From Rheinheimera pacifica (GTDB lineage: Bacteria > Pseudomonadota > Gammaproteobacteria > Enterobacterales > Alteromonadaceae): a DNA stretch of 64,000 nt. Every line of letters begins with the position of its first letter. Within the stretch, counting starts at the first letter, position 1. Positions 40,228 through 49,426 of the stretch are shown piece by piece. Where the stretch lies: positions 297,582 through 361,581 of the forward strand of contig NZ_FNXF01000004.1 of assembly GCF_900108485.1 (NCBI RefSeq). Reading direction: 5' to 3'. A program made the position numbers and the translations under genes. The notes beneath the pieces were generated by a model, which was not told the origin of the DNA, searched no databases, and was given only the letters and a program-made list of their open reading frames with translations.

Positions 40228-40911
40228 ATGCGATTAGTTAGTTCTTTCCAGAGATGGAGCTTTTTTGTTTTTACCTTATTTTGCTGTACTGCCATGGCAT
40301 CGCAGCGCGAATTCCCCGTGCCAGAGTTTTTTAACCTGCACATCGTGGCAGATCAAATGCAATTTAATGGCGTGGCGATGTCAGTAAGTGGCTTTACTAC
40401 CGCTAAGTCAGCTAAGGATATTGAAACGTTTTACCGCCAGCAATGGCAGGATGAAATACGGGTGGTAGAAGTAGAGGGCCTGCATGTTATTTCACATTTG
40501 CACAAAGGTCTGCTTTATACCGTGCAGTACAGCATTAACCAGCAACCCAGCAGTATTATAGAGGGCTTTATTTCGTTATCGAATCTGCCAACGGTAAGTA
40601 AAGTCAACAAAATTACCTTGGGCAGTGGTTTTGCTATGCCTGGCGGTACCGAAGTTCTTAATGATATGACGTCGGATGATGGCGGCCGCAAAACCAGGAT
40701 GCTATGGCTGCATAATAAGCTGTCGGTAAGCGCCAATGTTGCTTTCTACCAACGAAGACTGGAGTCAGACGGTTGGATCAGCACTTTTGTACAGGATGCA
40801 AACCGGCAAGCTGGCGGGCTTATTGTAAAAAAAGGCAATACAGAGATGAATATAACGGTAACTCGGGTAAACGGGGTCACCCAATTACTGGTGATTCAAA
40901 CGGGGGTGTAA
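40228..40911 (+). CDS. Periplasmic/exported protein of the tad locus, unknown family
   Basis: The 227-residue protein has a signal peptide (WSFFVFTLFCCTAMA-SQRE). The mature part shows two similar halves of alpha/beta type with patterns like AKDIETFYRQQW and VAFYQRRLESDGW, reminiscent of two small repeats. No family is recognised. Its stop codon overlaps the start of the next gene (TAATG), so it is part of the tad operon. An accessory pilus or outer-membrane role is inferred from position only. Confidence 0.7.
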   Translation: MRLVSSFQRWSFFVFTLFCCTAMASQREFPVPEFFNLHIVADQMQFNGVAMSVSGFTTAKSAKDIETFYRQQWQDEIRVVEVEGLHVISHLHKGLLYTVQYSINQQPSSIIEGFISLSNLPTVSKVNKITLGSGFAMPGGTEVLNDMTSDDGGRKTRMLWLHNKLSVSANVAFYQRRLESDGWISTFVQDANRQAGGLIVKKGNTEMNITVTRVNGVTQLLVIQTGV

Positions 40912-41183
40912 TGAAAAAAGTAAAAGGATTTGGCGCTGTTGAATATTTGGTTGGTTTGTTTGTACTGGTTACGTTGTTCTTGATGCCATACAGCGACAAA
41001 GTGTCTGGCGAGAGCCGCAATGTATTACAGATGCTGACCGCTGGCGTAAAGCAGGATCATGCTAGCTACCTATATGCACAGTCATTGAGCCATTTGCAGA
41101 CGGATTTGCCGTTGATATCGGCACAACATCAGGCAGCTCAGCCGTTGCCAGCAAAGATGAAACCCTTAACTGTCTCGGAGTAG
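40911..41183 (+). CDS. Small pilin-like protein (minor Flp-type pilin)
   Basis: This 90-residue protein starts MKKVKGFGAVEYLVGLFVLVT. After the lysine-rich leader, cleavage after Gly6 gives FGAVEY with Glu at +5 and Tyr at +6, then one hydrophobic helix, as in type IVc pilins. The mature protein is small and ends with a polar tail. The ATG overlaps the preceding stop codon. It is probably a minor pilin or pseudopilin. Confidence 0.75.
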   Translation: MKKVKGFGAVEYLVGLFVLVTLFLMPYSDKVSGESRNVLQMLTAGVKQDHASYLYAQSLSHLQTDLPLISAQHQAAQPLPAKMKPLTVSE

Positions 41184-41189
41184 CATTAC

Positions 41190-42146
41190 GTGGTTACTGT
41201 AGATCAAAGTAAAAAAAGTTGGCTGTTGCTGGTTATAGCTTTGGGGGTCGCCGCATTGGCATTTTGGCTGGCCAGCCAATATCTGGCTAATAAAGAGTCA
41301 ATTATCCGCTCAGAGGCCCGTCGTGAGATGGGCGAAACCATCACTATTGTTGTGGCCTCTCGTGATGTGGCACCTGGTGAGGCGGTTGGTCCGGATAATA
41401 TGGCGGTTGCAGATGTGGATGCTGAGTTTGTATCGGGCGCGGTCATCACACCAGCGCAGTTTTCTGCAGTAAATGGCCGCATTACAACATTTGCTATGTC
41501 GCAGGGCGAGCCGTTGGTCGCACATTATCTTGGCGGCCATAGCATTGCCAGGTTTTCTGATTTGCTGGGGCCTGCAGAGCGCGCTGTGACTATTGACATT
41601 GACAATTTAAACGCGGTATCCGGCATGCTGCTGCCGGGCGACTTTGTTGATATTTTATTATTGCAGGACCCGCCAGGGCATAGCGCAATGGATGGAAAAC
41701 AAATGTTGCCACTGTTACAGAAAGTGCGGGTTTTGTCGGTAGATGCTGTTTCGTTGCTTACTCGGGACGAGGACTTTTTTCATTTTAAAAACGGTAGTGC
41801 TGTTTTGGATTATGGCACTGTTACGGTAGGCGTAAATTATCGTGATGCGGCTCTGCTTACATTAGCGAGGGACAGTGGCGAACTGGCATTTATGCTCAGA
41901 GGCAAAGAAGATAATTCACGTATGAAAGGTAATGCGTTAACCCTGGCTGATTTTATAAAAAAAGGTAATCGAGGCGTAATGGGGGGCTATCAATTGATTG
42001 TCGGCAGCAGTGGCGCTGACGGCGGACTTACTGTACGGCAAATGACAGTAGAAACCTTGGACGCGCGTACAGGAACCTCAACTGGTAACGTATCTGTTCC
42101 TCTGGTTATACGGCCCAGTCAAATAACATCGCAGGTAGTAAATTAA
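41190..42146 (+). CDS. cpaB: Flp pilus assembly protein RcpC/CpaB
   Basis: The 318-residue protein has an N-terminal membrane helix (SWLLLVIALGVAALAFWLAS), a SAF domain (TIVVASRDVAPGEAVGPDNM) and an RcpC/CpaB domain (AVTIDIDNLNAVSGMLLPGDFVDILL). CpaB is a periplasmic component linked to the secretin. The start is GTG 41190; no better ATG precedes the helix. It lies 6 bases after the previous gene and one base before the secretin gene. Confidence 0.92.
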   Translation: MVTVDQSKKSWLLLVIALGVAALAFWLASQYLANKESIIRSEARREMGETITIVVASRDVAPGEAVGPDNMAVADVDAEFVSGAVITPAQFSAVNGRITTFAMSQGEPLVAHYLGGHSIARFSDLLGPAERAVTIDIDNLNAVSGMLLPGDFVDILLLQDPPGHSAMDGKQMLPLLQKVRVLSVDAVSLLTRDEDFFHFKNGSAVLDYGTVTVGVNYRDAALLTLARDSGELAFMLRGKEDNSRMKGNALTLADFIKKGNRGVMGGYQLIVGSSGADGGLTVRQMTVETLDARTGTSTGNVSVPLVIRPSQITSQVVN

Positions 42147-42147
42147 T

Positions 42148-43458
42148 ATGAAGTTTTTCAACCCTTTTTGGACTTTGTGTAGTGTGGCCGTGTTGGTATT
42201 TGCTACAGATGGTGAAGCCTCGGTACAAACAATAGAGACTTACGTCGGGGCCGTAAAAACGCTTGAACCCGGTGATATTACGCGGGTGGCGATAGGCCAG
42301 GACGCTATTTTAGGTACTACTGTGCTGGATAACGGTGAACTGCTGTTAATCCCCAAAGCGGCCGGGGACACCGAGTTGCATATTTGGACTCGGGGCGAGC
42401 GCAAACATTCTTATTTAGTCAGTATATTGGCGGCAGATGTACACAGGCAGTTAACGCAGCTGCGTTCAATTTTTAAAAGTTTTGTTCATGTAGCATTTCG
42501 TCATGAAAGCGGTTTTATTATTGCCGAAGGTAAAGTCCGTCCGGAAGATAAAGACCTGTTCGAAAGTCATATAACCAAATTTCCAAATGTGATGTCTTTA
42601 GTACGACCGGAGCAAGTTGAATTTAAAGATATGATTAGCATGAAAGTTCAGGTGCTGGAAATTAATAAAAAGTATACCAAACAATTAGGTATTAAGTGGG
42701 ACAGTAGTATTTTTGGGCCTTCAATAGGCTATGTGCATAATTTTAAAGCCAACGGGGCTTTCGCTTATGCCCGTGAGGGTAACCCATTTATCGATTTGTT
42801 TGAGGGCTCGCCAGCGGCGATTAGTCTGGGCTCTGCTTCTGCTCACTCTTATGCAGGCATTATGACAGGTATTAGCTCGATGATTAATTTACTCAAAGAA
42901 GATGGTAATGCCAGAATGTTAGCCGAACCTTCTTTAAGTACCCGCAGTGGCGAGATGGCCAGCTTCCAGTCAGGTGGGCAGTTTCCTATCGCGGTATTGA
43001 ATCAGTTTGGCCAGCCAATGATTGAAATGCAGGATTATGGTATTCAGCTTGATATTGAACCAGTAACAGATGATGACGGTAATATTATTTCCCGTGTGCG
43101 GGCAGAAATGAGTTCTATTGATTTTGCTACGGTGGTAAATGGTATTCCGGGCATCTTAACGCGCAATACCGAGTCCGTGGTGAATTTGCGTAGCGGCGAA
43201 ACTATGGTGATTTCCGGTTTAATGAAAACTGAAGACAGTAAAGCAGTAAGTAAACTGCCGTTATTGGGCGATATTCCTATTATAGGCGAGCTGTTTACCT
43301 CACGTAATTTTATTGAGGGACGCACTGAGTTAATTATTTTGGTTACACCACGTATTGCCGGGGTGTTAACAGAATTGCCTGAAAGTGTCACTAAGCAATT
43401 ATCAGAACTGCAGCAGCTGCGCTCTGCTGATTCCATTACCGACCAATTGTTAAATTAA
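42148..43458 (+). CDS. cpaC: Tad secretin RcpA/CpaC
   Basis: This 436-residue protein has a signal peptide (LCSVAVLVFATDGEA), an N-terminal pilus-specific domain (LEPGDITRVAIGQDAILG), a BON-like segment, and the C-terminal secretin domain with RMLAEPSLSTRSGEMASFQSG in adjoining pieces, SGLMKTEDSKAVSKLPLLGD and ELIILVTPRI. It forms the outer-membrane channel for the pilus. No separate RcpB is seen next to it. Confidence 0.94.
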   Translation: MKFFNPFWTLCSVAVLVFATDGEASVQTIETYVGAVKTLEPGDITRVAIGQDAILGTTVLDNGELLLIPKAAGDTELHIWTRGERKHSYLVSILAADVHRQLTQLRSIFKSFVHVAFRHESGFIIAEGKVRPEDKDLFESHITKFPNVMSLVRPEQVEFKDMISMKVQVLEINKKYTKQLGIKWDSSIFGPSIGYVHNFKANGAFAYAREGNPFIDLFEGSPAAISLGSASAHSYAGIMTGISSMINLLKEDGNARMLAEPSLSTRSGEMASFQSGGQFPIAVLNQFGQPMIEMQDYGIQLDIEPVTDDDGNIISRVRAEMSSIDFATVVNGIPGILTRNTESVVNLRSGETMVISGLMKTEDSKAVSKLPLLGDIPIIGELFTSRNFIEGRTELIILVTPRIAGVLTELPESVTKQLSELQQLRSADSITDQLLN

Positions 43459-43466
43459 GGGTGTCT

Positions 43467-45173
43467 ATGTTTCATATAAACGTACAAACCCATAAAGGTA
43501 CCAGAGTAGCTGATGTTGTTTGCCAAACAGAAAGTTGCTTTTTAGGTAAAGATGAAGACTGTCTCGTTAACCTGCATGGCTGGTTTGTAGCAAAAAAGCA
43601 CGCCAGGCTGCAACGTAATGACGATGGTGTACATATTTCGGATATCAGTGGTAAGGCAGGAGTGAGGGTCAACGGCGAGTTCATAAAAGACTATGGGCCG
43701 CTGTCAGATACTGATTTGATTGAAATTAATGCTTACACCATTAAAGTAAAGACGCCCAAGCGTGATATGGATTATAAGCCACAGCAGCCAGTTGTGGCGC
43801 TGACAGATAAAACTGTAGCTGTACAACCCATGCCGTTAGTGTCTGATGAAACCACTCACACAGCGGTTGCCGCTACTGAAATTAAACAGCATGTATCAGA
43901 ACTACGGTCTTTAAGAAGCAAGGTGCATGCTGAGCTGTTAAAGCAAATGGATTTACGGCGGATTAATGTTAACAGTATGTCGGATGATGAGCTGCGCTCT
44001 TTTACTGAGCGAATGATTCAAAATATTATTGAACAGATGGCTGATATTACAATAAATATTAATAGAGCTCAATTAGCCGAACAGGTATTAAATGAAGCTG
44101 TAGGGCTTGGCCCGTTGGAGTCGCTGATCGCGATTGAGGATATCAGCGAGATAATGGTAAATGCGGCAGATGAAATTTTTTACGAAAAAGCAGGGCGGAT
44201 TTACCGTTCTGAAGTCACGTTTACTGACGATAAAGCTGTTTTGGCTGCAATTGAACGTATTGTAACCCCTTTAGGCAGACGCATAGACGAGGCTTCGCCA
44301 ACGGTAGATGCACGATTAAAAGATGGCTCTAGGGTGAACGCTGTGGTACCGCCAATAGCGCTTAAAGGCCCTTGTATTACTATCCGTAAGTTTATGAAGG
44401 AGAAGCTTACGGCACAGCACATAGTTAATTTTGGTTCGGTGAATGAAGTTATGGTGCGTTTCTTGGAAATGGCCGTTAAACACAAACAGAATATTATTAT
44501 ATCGGGTGGGACAGGGTCGGGTAAAACAACTCTGCTCAATGTGCTGTCCAACTTTATTCCAAGACATGAGCGGGTTATTACTGTAGAGGATGCGGCTGAA
44601 CTGAAGCTGTATCAGGAAAATTTAATTTCACTTGAAGCCAGGCCATCAAATCAGGAAGGTAAAGGTGAAGTACCTATTCGGGAATTAGTTAAAAACTGTT
44701 TGCGAATGCGGCCAGATAGAATAGTTGTAGGCGAATGCCGAGGCGGCGAAGCGCTGGATATGTTGCAGGCAATGAATACGGGCCATGATGGTTCTTTAAC
44801 TACGGCGCACGCGAACAGCCCGCGTGATTGTATCTCTCGTTTAGAAGTCATGGTAATGATGGCCGGTATGGAATTGCCAATTCTCGCTATTCGTGAACAA
44901 ATATCTTCAGCTGTAAATATTATTGTGCAACAAACCCGCTTCGCCTGTGGCACCCGAAAAGTGACGAGTATCTGCGAAGTTTCAGGGGTTGAAGGTAATC
45001 GCGTACAGTTGGGCGAGATTTTCCGCTTTCAACAAACTGGATATGACGAACAAGGACGGGTGCAAGGGAAGTTTGTAACTACCGGTATCGTACCGCAGTT
45101 CTATGAAGATTTGGCTAAGCGCGGCATTGATATTGACCTTGCCATTTTTGCCGAAGGGCGCGAGCTGCTATGA
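43467..45173 (+). CDS. tadA: Tad ATPase TadA/CpaF with N-terminal FHA domain
   Basis: The N-terminal 100 residues are an FHA (phosphothreonine-binding) domain (CFLGKDEDCLVNLHGWFVAKKHARL, with the GKD, KH and VNG elements). A linker follows, then the secretion ATPase: IIISGGTGSGKTTLL Walker A at about 345, RMRPDRIVVGECRGGEA Walker B and TGHDGSLTTAHAN His box. The enzyme powers pilus assembly at the inner membrane. FHA is not usual in TadA. There is no TadZ/CpaE gene in the locus. I chose ATG 43467, six bases after AAGG. Confidence 0.93.
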   Translation: MFHINVQTHKGTRVADVVCQTESCFLGKDEDCLVNLHGWFVAKKHARLQRNDDGVHISDISGKAGVRVNGEFIKDYGPLSDTDLIEINAYTIKVKTPKRDMDYKPQQPVVALTDKTVAVQPMPLVSDETTHTAVAATEIKQHVSELRSLRSKVHAELLKQMDLRRINVNSMSDDELRSFTERMIQNIIEQMADITININRAQLAEQVLNEAVGLGPLESLIAIEDISEIMVNAADEIFYEKAGRIYRSEVTFTDDKAVLAAIERIVTPLGRRIDEASPTVDARLKDGSRVNAVVPPIALKGPCITIRKFMKEKLTAQHIVNFGSVNEVMVRFLEMAVKHKQNIIISGGTGSGKTTLLNVLSNFIPRHERVITVEDAAELKLYQENLISLEARPSNQEGKGEVPIRELVKNCLRMRPDRIVVGECRGGEALDMLQAMNTGHDGSLTTAHANSPRDCISRLEVMVMMAGMELPILAIREQISSAVNIIVQQTRFACGTRKVTSICEVSGVEGNRVQLGEIFRFQQTGYDEQGRVQGKFVTTGIVPQFYEDLAKRGIDIDLAIFAEGRELL

Positions 45174-46030
45174 GCATGAGTACAGAAGTACTGCTGCTGG
45201 CGTTATTTTTTGCCTTCTCCGCAGCGATCCTTGCGTGGATAGTGTCTGTATTGTTTAGCAGAGCTGTTGGTTTGTACCGCACCAACTTTACTGAAAATGC
45301 TAAAATAAAATTGTCTGACTTATTTTTATTTATTGAGCCTGAAAAGCTGTTCATGATGAATATTGCCTTCTTGGCGGCGGTGTTTTTCCTGGTTTTTTTA
45401 ATGCTGGGGCATTGGGCGCCGGCGTTAATTTCTAGTGTAGTAGCTGGTTTTTCCCCGCCGATTGTGTTCCGTATTCTACAACGCCGTCGCCGTAAATCAT
45501 TTTTACAAGAGCTGCCGGATATGCTTCAGGCGACGGCAACAGCGATGAAATCCGGCGGCAGCCTGACGCAGTCTATTGAATCAGTAGTAGTTGAAATGAA
45601 AGGGCCTATTCGTCAGGAGTTTGATCTTTTTATGCGTGAAGTGCGGATAGGGGTCAGCTTTGCTGACGCGTTAGACAACATGTATCAACGTATTCCTCTG
45701 ATTGACTTGAAGCTGGTAATTTCCGGTATGAAAATATCACGGGAAATAGGGGGTAACTTGGCAGAAACAATCGAGAGAATGGCGGATACTTTAAGGCGAA
45801 AGCTGGAGATGGAAGGAAAAATAGACGCGTTAACAGCCCAGGGGAGGGCACAGGGTTATGTTATGACCGGCCTGCCTATTCTGCTGGGTTTAGTATTGTA
45901 TCAAATGGAACCGGAGCAAATGGCTTTGTTGTGGCAAACATGGTACGGCTGGGTGGTTGTGGGGGTAGTTATAACGCTGGAAGCCCTGGGTTACTTTTTT
46001 ATTCGTAAGATAGTGAATATTGATGTCTGA
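45170..46030 (+). CDS. tadB: Tad inner-membrane platform protein TadB
   Basis: The 286-residue protein has a GspF/T2SF domain with the motif QELPDMLQATATAMKSGGSLTQSIE, and helices at both ends (ALFFAFSAAILAWIVSVLF; YGWVVVGVVITLEALGYFF). With TadC it forms the inner-membrane assembly platform. It overlaps tadA by four bases (ATGA) and tadC by eight. Confidence 0.93.
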   Translation: MSMSTEVLLLALFFAFSAAILAWIVSVLFSRAVGLYRTNFTENAKIKLSDLFLFIEPEKLFMMNIAFLAAVFFLVFLMLGHWAPALISSVVAGFSPPIVFRILQRRRRKSFLQELPDMLQATATAMKSGGSLTQSIESVVVEMKGPIRQEFDLFMREVRIGVSFADALDNMYQRIPLIDLKLVISGMKISREIGGNLAETIERMADTLRRKLEMEGKIDALTAQGRAQGYVMTGLPILLGLVLYQMEPEQMALLWQTWYGWVVVGVVITLEALGYFFIRKIVNIDV

Positions 46031-46901
46031 AAAATCTATTACCTTAATAATTAGCGTGGTTGTCGCTATGGCGGTTTTTATCGCAGTGTATGCAATAGCT
46101 CAGATCCGTAAAACTATTCCGACAGATGACCGTGAATATATGGATCCGTTGCCATTGTTAATGCGGCTATGCTGGCCGGTAATTAATTTCTTTGCATATT
46201 ACATCGGTGAGCATCTTGGCGTGGAGTACATTGAAAAAACTAAAATACGGTTACGTCAGTCAGGTTTAGGTTACCTGATGACACCTCAGCAATTTTTTGG
46301 TGTGAAACTGTGTTCTGCATTGTTATTTATGCTGTTTTCATGGTGGTGTATGACAATGTTGGACATATCACCTGGTTTGGTGCCTTTAGGCTTTGCGCTG
46401 TTTGGTTTTATATTTCCGGAAATTAACTTAACAGACAGGCGTAAGAAAATAGAAAAAGAAATTATCCGAATGTTACCGGTATACCTGGACTTCATTACTA
46501 TGGCTGTAGAAGCCGGGATGAATCTAAATGGGGCTTTAGTGCAGGCAGTAGAAAAAGGCCCGCCAGGGGCGCTGAATATTGAGTTTAGTAAAGTGCTACG
46601 TGATGTTAAAGCCGGGGTGGGCAAACTGGAAGCTCTGCGGAATATGAGTGAAAGGGTGCAGGTGCGCGAGATAGCAAATCTTGTCTCTGCCCTGGCGCAT
46701 GCAGAAAAGTCCGGCGCCAGTGTGGGTAATACGTTAAGAATACAAGCAGATCAACGTCGGGTTGAGCGATTTCAGCGTGCGGAGAAATTGGCGATGCAGG
46801 CACCGGTAAAATTAGTGGGGCCTTTAGTGCTGTTTATCTTCCCGACAACATTCATTATTTTGTTTTTTCCTATAGTTACCCAATTAATGGACATTATGTG
46901 A
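46023..46901 (+). CDS. tadC: Tad inner-membrane platform protein TadC
   Basis: The 292-residue protein has a T2SF domain (RMLPVYLDFITMAVEAGMNL, ALVQAVEKGPPGALNIEF) and transmembrane helices at the N-terminus, middle and C-terminus (LVLFIFPTTFIILFFPIV). I start at ATG 46023, which overlaps the tadB stop. It is the second subunit of the platform. The next gene follows immediately. Confidence 0.92.
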   Translation: MSEKSITLIISVVVAMAVFIAVYAIAQIRKTIPTDDREYMDPLPLLMRLCWPVINFFAYYIGEHLGVEYIEKTKIRLRQSGLGYLMTPQQFFGVKLCSALLFMLFSWWCMTMLDISPGLVPLGFALFGFIFPEINLTDRRKKIEKEIIRMLPVYLDFITMAVEAGMNLNGALVQAVEKGPPGALNIEFSKVLRDVKAGVGKLEALRNMSERVQVREIANLVSALAHAEKSGASVGNTLRIQADQRRVERFQRAEKLAMQAPVKLVGPLVLFIFPTTFIILFFPIVTQLMDIM

Positions 46902-46902
46902 A

Positions 46903-47256
46903 GTGTTAAAAGATAAAGCTTTGTATCGGTTTTCGGATGAACTTTTGTTATCCCATCTATGGTTGCCCGCAGGTTTTTGGGGGCGCTTACGTGGGCTGAT
47001 AGGCCGCCCCGCATTACAACTGTCTCAGGGAATGCTGTTGGCGAATTGTCATGCAGTCCATATGTTTTTTATGCGCTATCGCATAGATGTGGTGTTTATA
47101 GACAAAGACTTCGTTATTACCAGTACGGTGTCTGAACTTGCCCCCTTTAGTTGGTGCTCTGACGCCGGCGCCAGCCACACGCTGGAACTTGCGGCAGGTG
47201 CAATAGCATATATGAGTTTAACCGTTGGTCAGCAGTTAGTGGTGAGGGATAAATGA
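46903..47256 (+). CDS. DUF192 family protein
   Basis: The 117-residue protein has the DUF192 pattern: WGRLRGLIGRPAL, GMLLANCHAVHMFFMRYRID, VVFIDKDFVI and HTLELAAGA. The family is a small beta-barrel, often secreted, but this member has no signal peptide. DUF192 genes recur in tad and other type II/IV secretion loci, without known function. The start is GTG 46903, one base after tadC, and it overlaps the next gene by four bases. Confidence 0.88.
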   Translation: MLKDKALYRFSDELLLSHLWLPAGFWGRLRGLIGRPALQLSQGMLLANCHAVHMFFMRYRIDVVFIDKDFVITSTVSELAPFSWCSDAGASHTLELAAGAIAYMSLTVGQQLVVRDK

Positions 47257-47711
47257 ATAAATGGTGGTATCTGGTTGGCGTGGTAACGCTAACGGCTTGC
47301 AGTTCTGCACCGCTTGAGCAACCTGTAGAGCAGTCTTTCTATCGGTTAGTGGCTCAAGCTACCCAAGCCTATAATGAGGCCAGGTTGAATACTGCAGAAA
47401 CATTATATTTACAGGTGTTGCAGCGCAACCCTGATTATAGTGAAGCAAATTTTAAGTTGGGTAATATTTATAGTCGACAAGGAAGGTTGGATGCTGCAGT
47501 AATAAAGTATGAACAAGCACTGGCGGCTGATAGATCCGATGGCCGTGCGTGGCATAATCTTGCATTAGTACGTGTTAAGCAAGCAGTTGCAACGCTGGAT
47601 ATAGCAGAGCAAGAAATCGCGCCCGATTCACCGTATTATCAGTATTTGCTGCAATTACAGTTACAGTTAAATAAAGTATCAGGCAACCGGCATGATGACA
47701 CTGAAAGGTAA
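47253..47711 (+). CDS. tadD: TPR lipoprotein TadD
   Basis: The 152-residue protein has a lipoprotein signal (LTAC lipobox at about residue 16) and two to three tetratricopeptide repeats (ARLNTAETLYLQVLQRNPDY, SEANFKLGNIYSRQGRLDAA). TadD acts as a pilotin-like or assembly factor for the secretin. It is shorter than the usual TadD (about 250), but the location in the operon supports the name. It overlaps its neighbours on both sides. Confidence 0.85.
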   Translation: MNKWWYLVGVVTLTACSSAPLEQPVEQSFYRLVAQATQAYNEARLNTAETLYLQVLQRNPDYSEANFKLGNIYSRQGRLDAAVIKYEQALAADRSDGRAWHNLALVRVKQAVATLDIAEQEIAPDSPYYQYLLQLQLQLNKVSGNRHDDTER

Positions 47712-48459
47712 CCGTGGCCAATCAATTACTGAATTTATTATTGTGATGCCAATATTTTTTATCTTATTGTTTGGCATCTTTGAGTTTGCTTACATTTATC
47801 GCGCTAAAGCGACTCTTAACACTGCTACATTTGAAGCTGCGAGGGCCGGGGCTTTGCATCATGCGCGAATCGCACCAATGCGGGATGCGCTGGCAAAAGG
47901 TATGACGCCACTGTATATGAAAGGAAAAACTGTTGATGATAGCGCATTAGCAATGGTTAATATGTCAGTTGCGTATGGAACGGCTAAAGCGATGGCGGTG
48001 GCAATAGATAAAGTGCCTGCATTCAATGTTAAAAGTGTCAGCATTATTAGCCCAACCCAAGCAATATTTGATCGTTTTAAAGTGAAGCGCTCAGTGAAGT
48101 TGCAGTATGAAACAAATTTTTCTGAGCATGAGTTTATCCCGAATGATAATTTATTATTTCGATCTGCACAAAGTGTGAAATTAAATTCAGGTGGTGAAGA
48201 GATTGACATGAATGTGCAGGATGCAAATCTATTGAAAATTAAAACTGCCTGGTGTTACAACATGAAAGTACCGTTATTGAAAAATCTAATTAATACGGCG
48301 GTGTCAGGCTTTTGGGGCGGTATTCTTACTGCCAGCGATGAGCAGAAGACTTGTAACGCTATTGGTTTAGCGAATGGTGGTGTGTATATGGCGCTCACGT
48401 CTCAGTCAACTATTCGAATGCAAAGCCATGTTGTTTCAGACGGCAGTAATTTAAATTAA
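47692..48459 (+). CDS. tadE: TadE/TadF-like pseudopilin
   Basis: The 255-residue protein starts with a TadE leader GNRG | QSITEFIIVMPIFFILLFGI (Glu at +5, Phe at +6), then FEFAYIYRAKATLNTATFEAARAGA, which is the classic TadE family start (PF07811). The remaining 190 residues are a periplasmic domain of unknown fold. It is the second TadE-like protein of the locus. It overlaps tadD by 20 bases and ompA by one base. Confidence 0.9.
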   Translation: MMTLKGNRGQSITEFIIVMPIFFILLFGIFEFAYIYRAKATLNTATFEAARAGALHHARIAPMRDALAKGMTPLYMKGKTVDDSALAMVNMSVAYGTAKAMAVAIDKVPAFNVKSVSIISPTQAIFDRFKVKRSVKLQYETNFSEHEFIPNDNLLFRSAQSVKLNSGGEEIDMNVQDANLLKIKTAWCYNMKVPLLKNLINTAVSGFWGGILTASDEQKTCNAIGLANGGVYMALTSQSTIRMQSHVVSDGSNLN

Positions 48460-49367
48460 TGAGGATCTTACAAGTGGTTAATATTATTAAACGTAGTAGC
48501 TGGCTGTGGCTGCTGTTGGTATGCGGACAAGTTCAGGCTAAAGCTCCGTTACAAAGCGAACTGGTCAAGCAGCGAGAGTGGCTACGTGCTGAGCATCAGC
48601 TGATTGCCGGACCGGTGATGCTCCGTGAACTGTCCAGCGAAAGCCATTCAGAAGGCTATTATCCTTCGGCTACGGTAACAGCGGCAGGGTTACATCTACG
48701 TAAAATTGCTGATTACAGCCGAACATTAACTGCGCAGTTTTTATTTGACATCTTGCAGCAAAAAATTGCCCGCTATGGTTTTGTCAGTGAGTATCAATGC
48801 AAGGCACAGATATGCGGTGATATCAGAGGTTGGCAAGCGCTGACCGATCCATTGTTAGACGGCGAGTCTGGCACGCAGTTTTATATACTGGCCAAAGCAC
48901 CGGCAGCTATTGGTATGGGTTATGTGGCGCTGCATGTGGCCGACCTTGATGGTCAGCCACGGGTTGTTGCCGATATGATTATGGCGGACACCTCATTACG
49001 GCATATGCTGGATATGGTGTTGTTTAACGAGGTGTTCAATTATAAAGCTGAACAACTGGTAACCGGTAGCACGCTGTATTTTGCGCTGGACAGCAGCATA
49101 CCTTTGGCTGGTTCTGACGCTACGCTGCGGCATATGGCTGCGCAATTACAGGCTGATCCACAACAACATTTTGTGGTGGTAGGCCATGCCGACACCAGTG
49201 GCAATGAGCTGTATAATCAATCGTTGTCACTAGCAAGGGCCGAACAAGTGCGTAAGCAACTGATAACACAGCACGGTGTTGATGCCCGGCAGCTGAGTGC
49301 AGCAGGTGCGGGTATCACCGGTTCGGATGCATCATTTCGTAAAACGGTGTTAGTAGCAGCGAATTAA
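48459..49367 (+). CDS. OmpA-family protein of the tad locus
   Basis: The protein of about 302 residues has a signal peptide (SSWLWLLLVCGQVQA), an N-terminal domain of about 165 residues related to DUF4892 (LFDILQQKIARYGFVSEYQC), and a C-terminal OmpA domain (FVVVGHADTSGNELYNQSLS, RAEQVRKQL). The OmpA domain is slightly short, ending SFRKTVLVAAN. A GTG at 48474 is an alternative start. Remnants of its 3' end recur at 51605, 53425 and 56392, which marks it as part of the duplicated unit downstream. Confidence 0.87.
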   Translation: MRILQVVNIIKRSSWLWLLLVCGQVQAKAPLQSELVKQREWLRAEHQLIAGPVMLRELSSESHSEGYYPSATVTAAGLHLRKIADYSRTLTAQFLFDILQQKIARYGFVSEYQCKAQICGDIRGWQALTDPLLDGESGTQFYILAKAPAAIGMGYVALHVADLDGQPRVVADMIMADTSLRHMLDMVLFNEVFNYKAEQLVTGSTLYFALDSSIPLAGSDATLRHMAAQLQADPQQHFVVVGHADTSGNELYNQSLSLARAEQVRKQLITQHGVDARQLSAAGAGITGSDASFRKTVLVAAN

Positions 49368-49426
49368 CGCTGCCGCGACGGTAGCCAGGTCATTTATTTA
49401 AACCTTCTTTACAGGGATGTTTGCTG

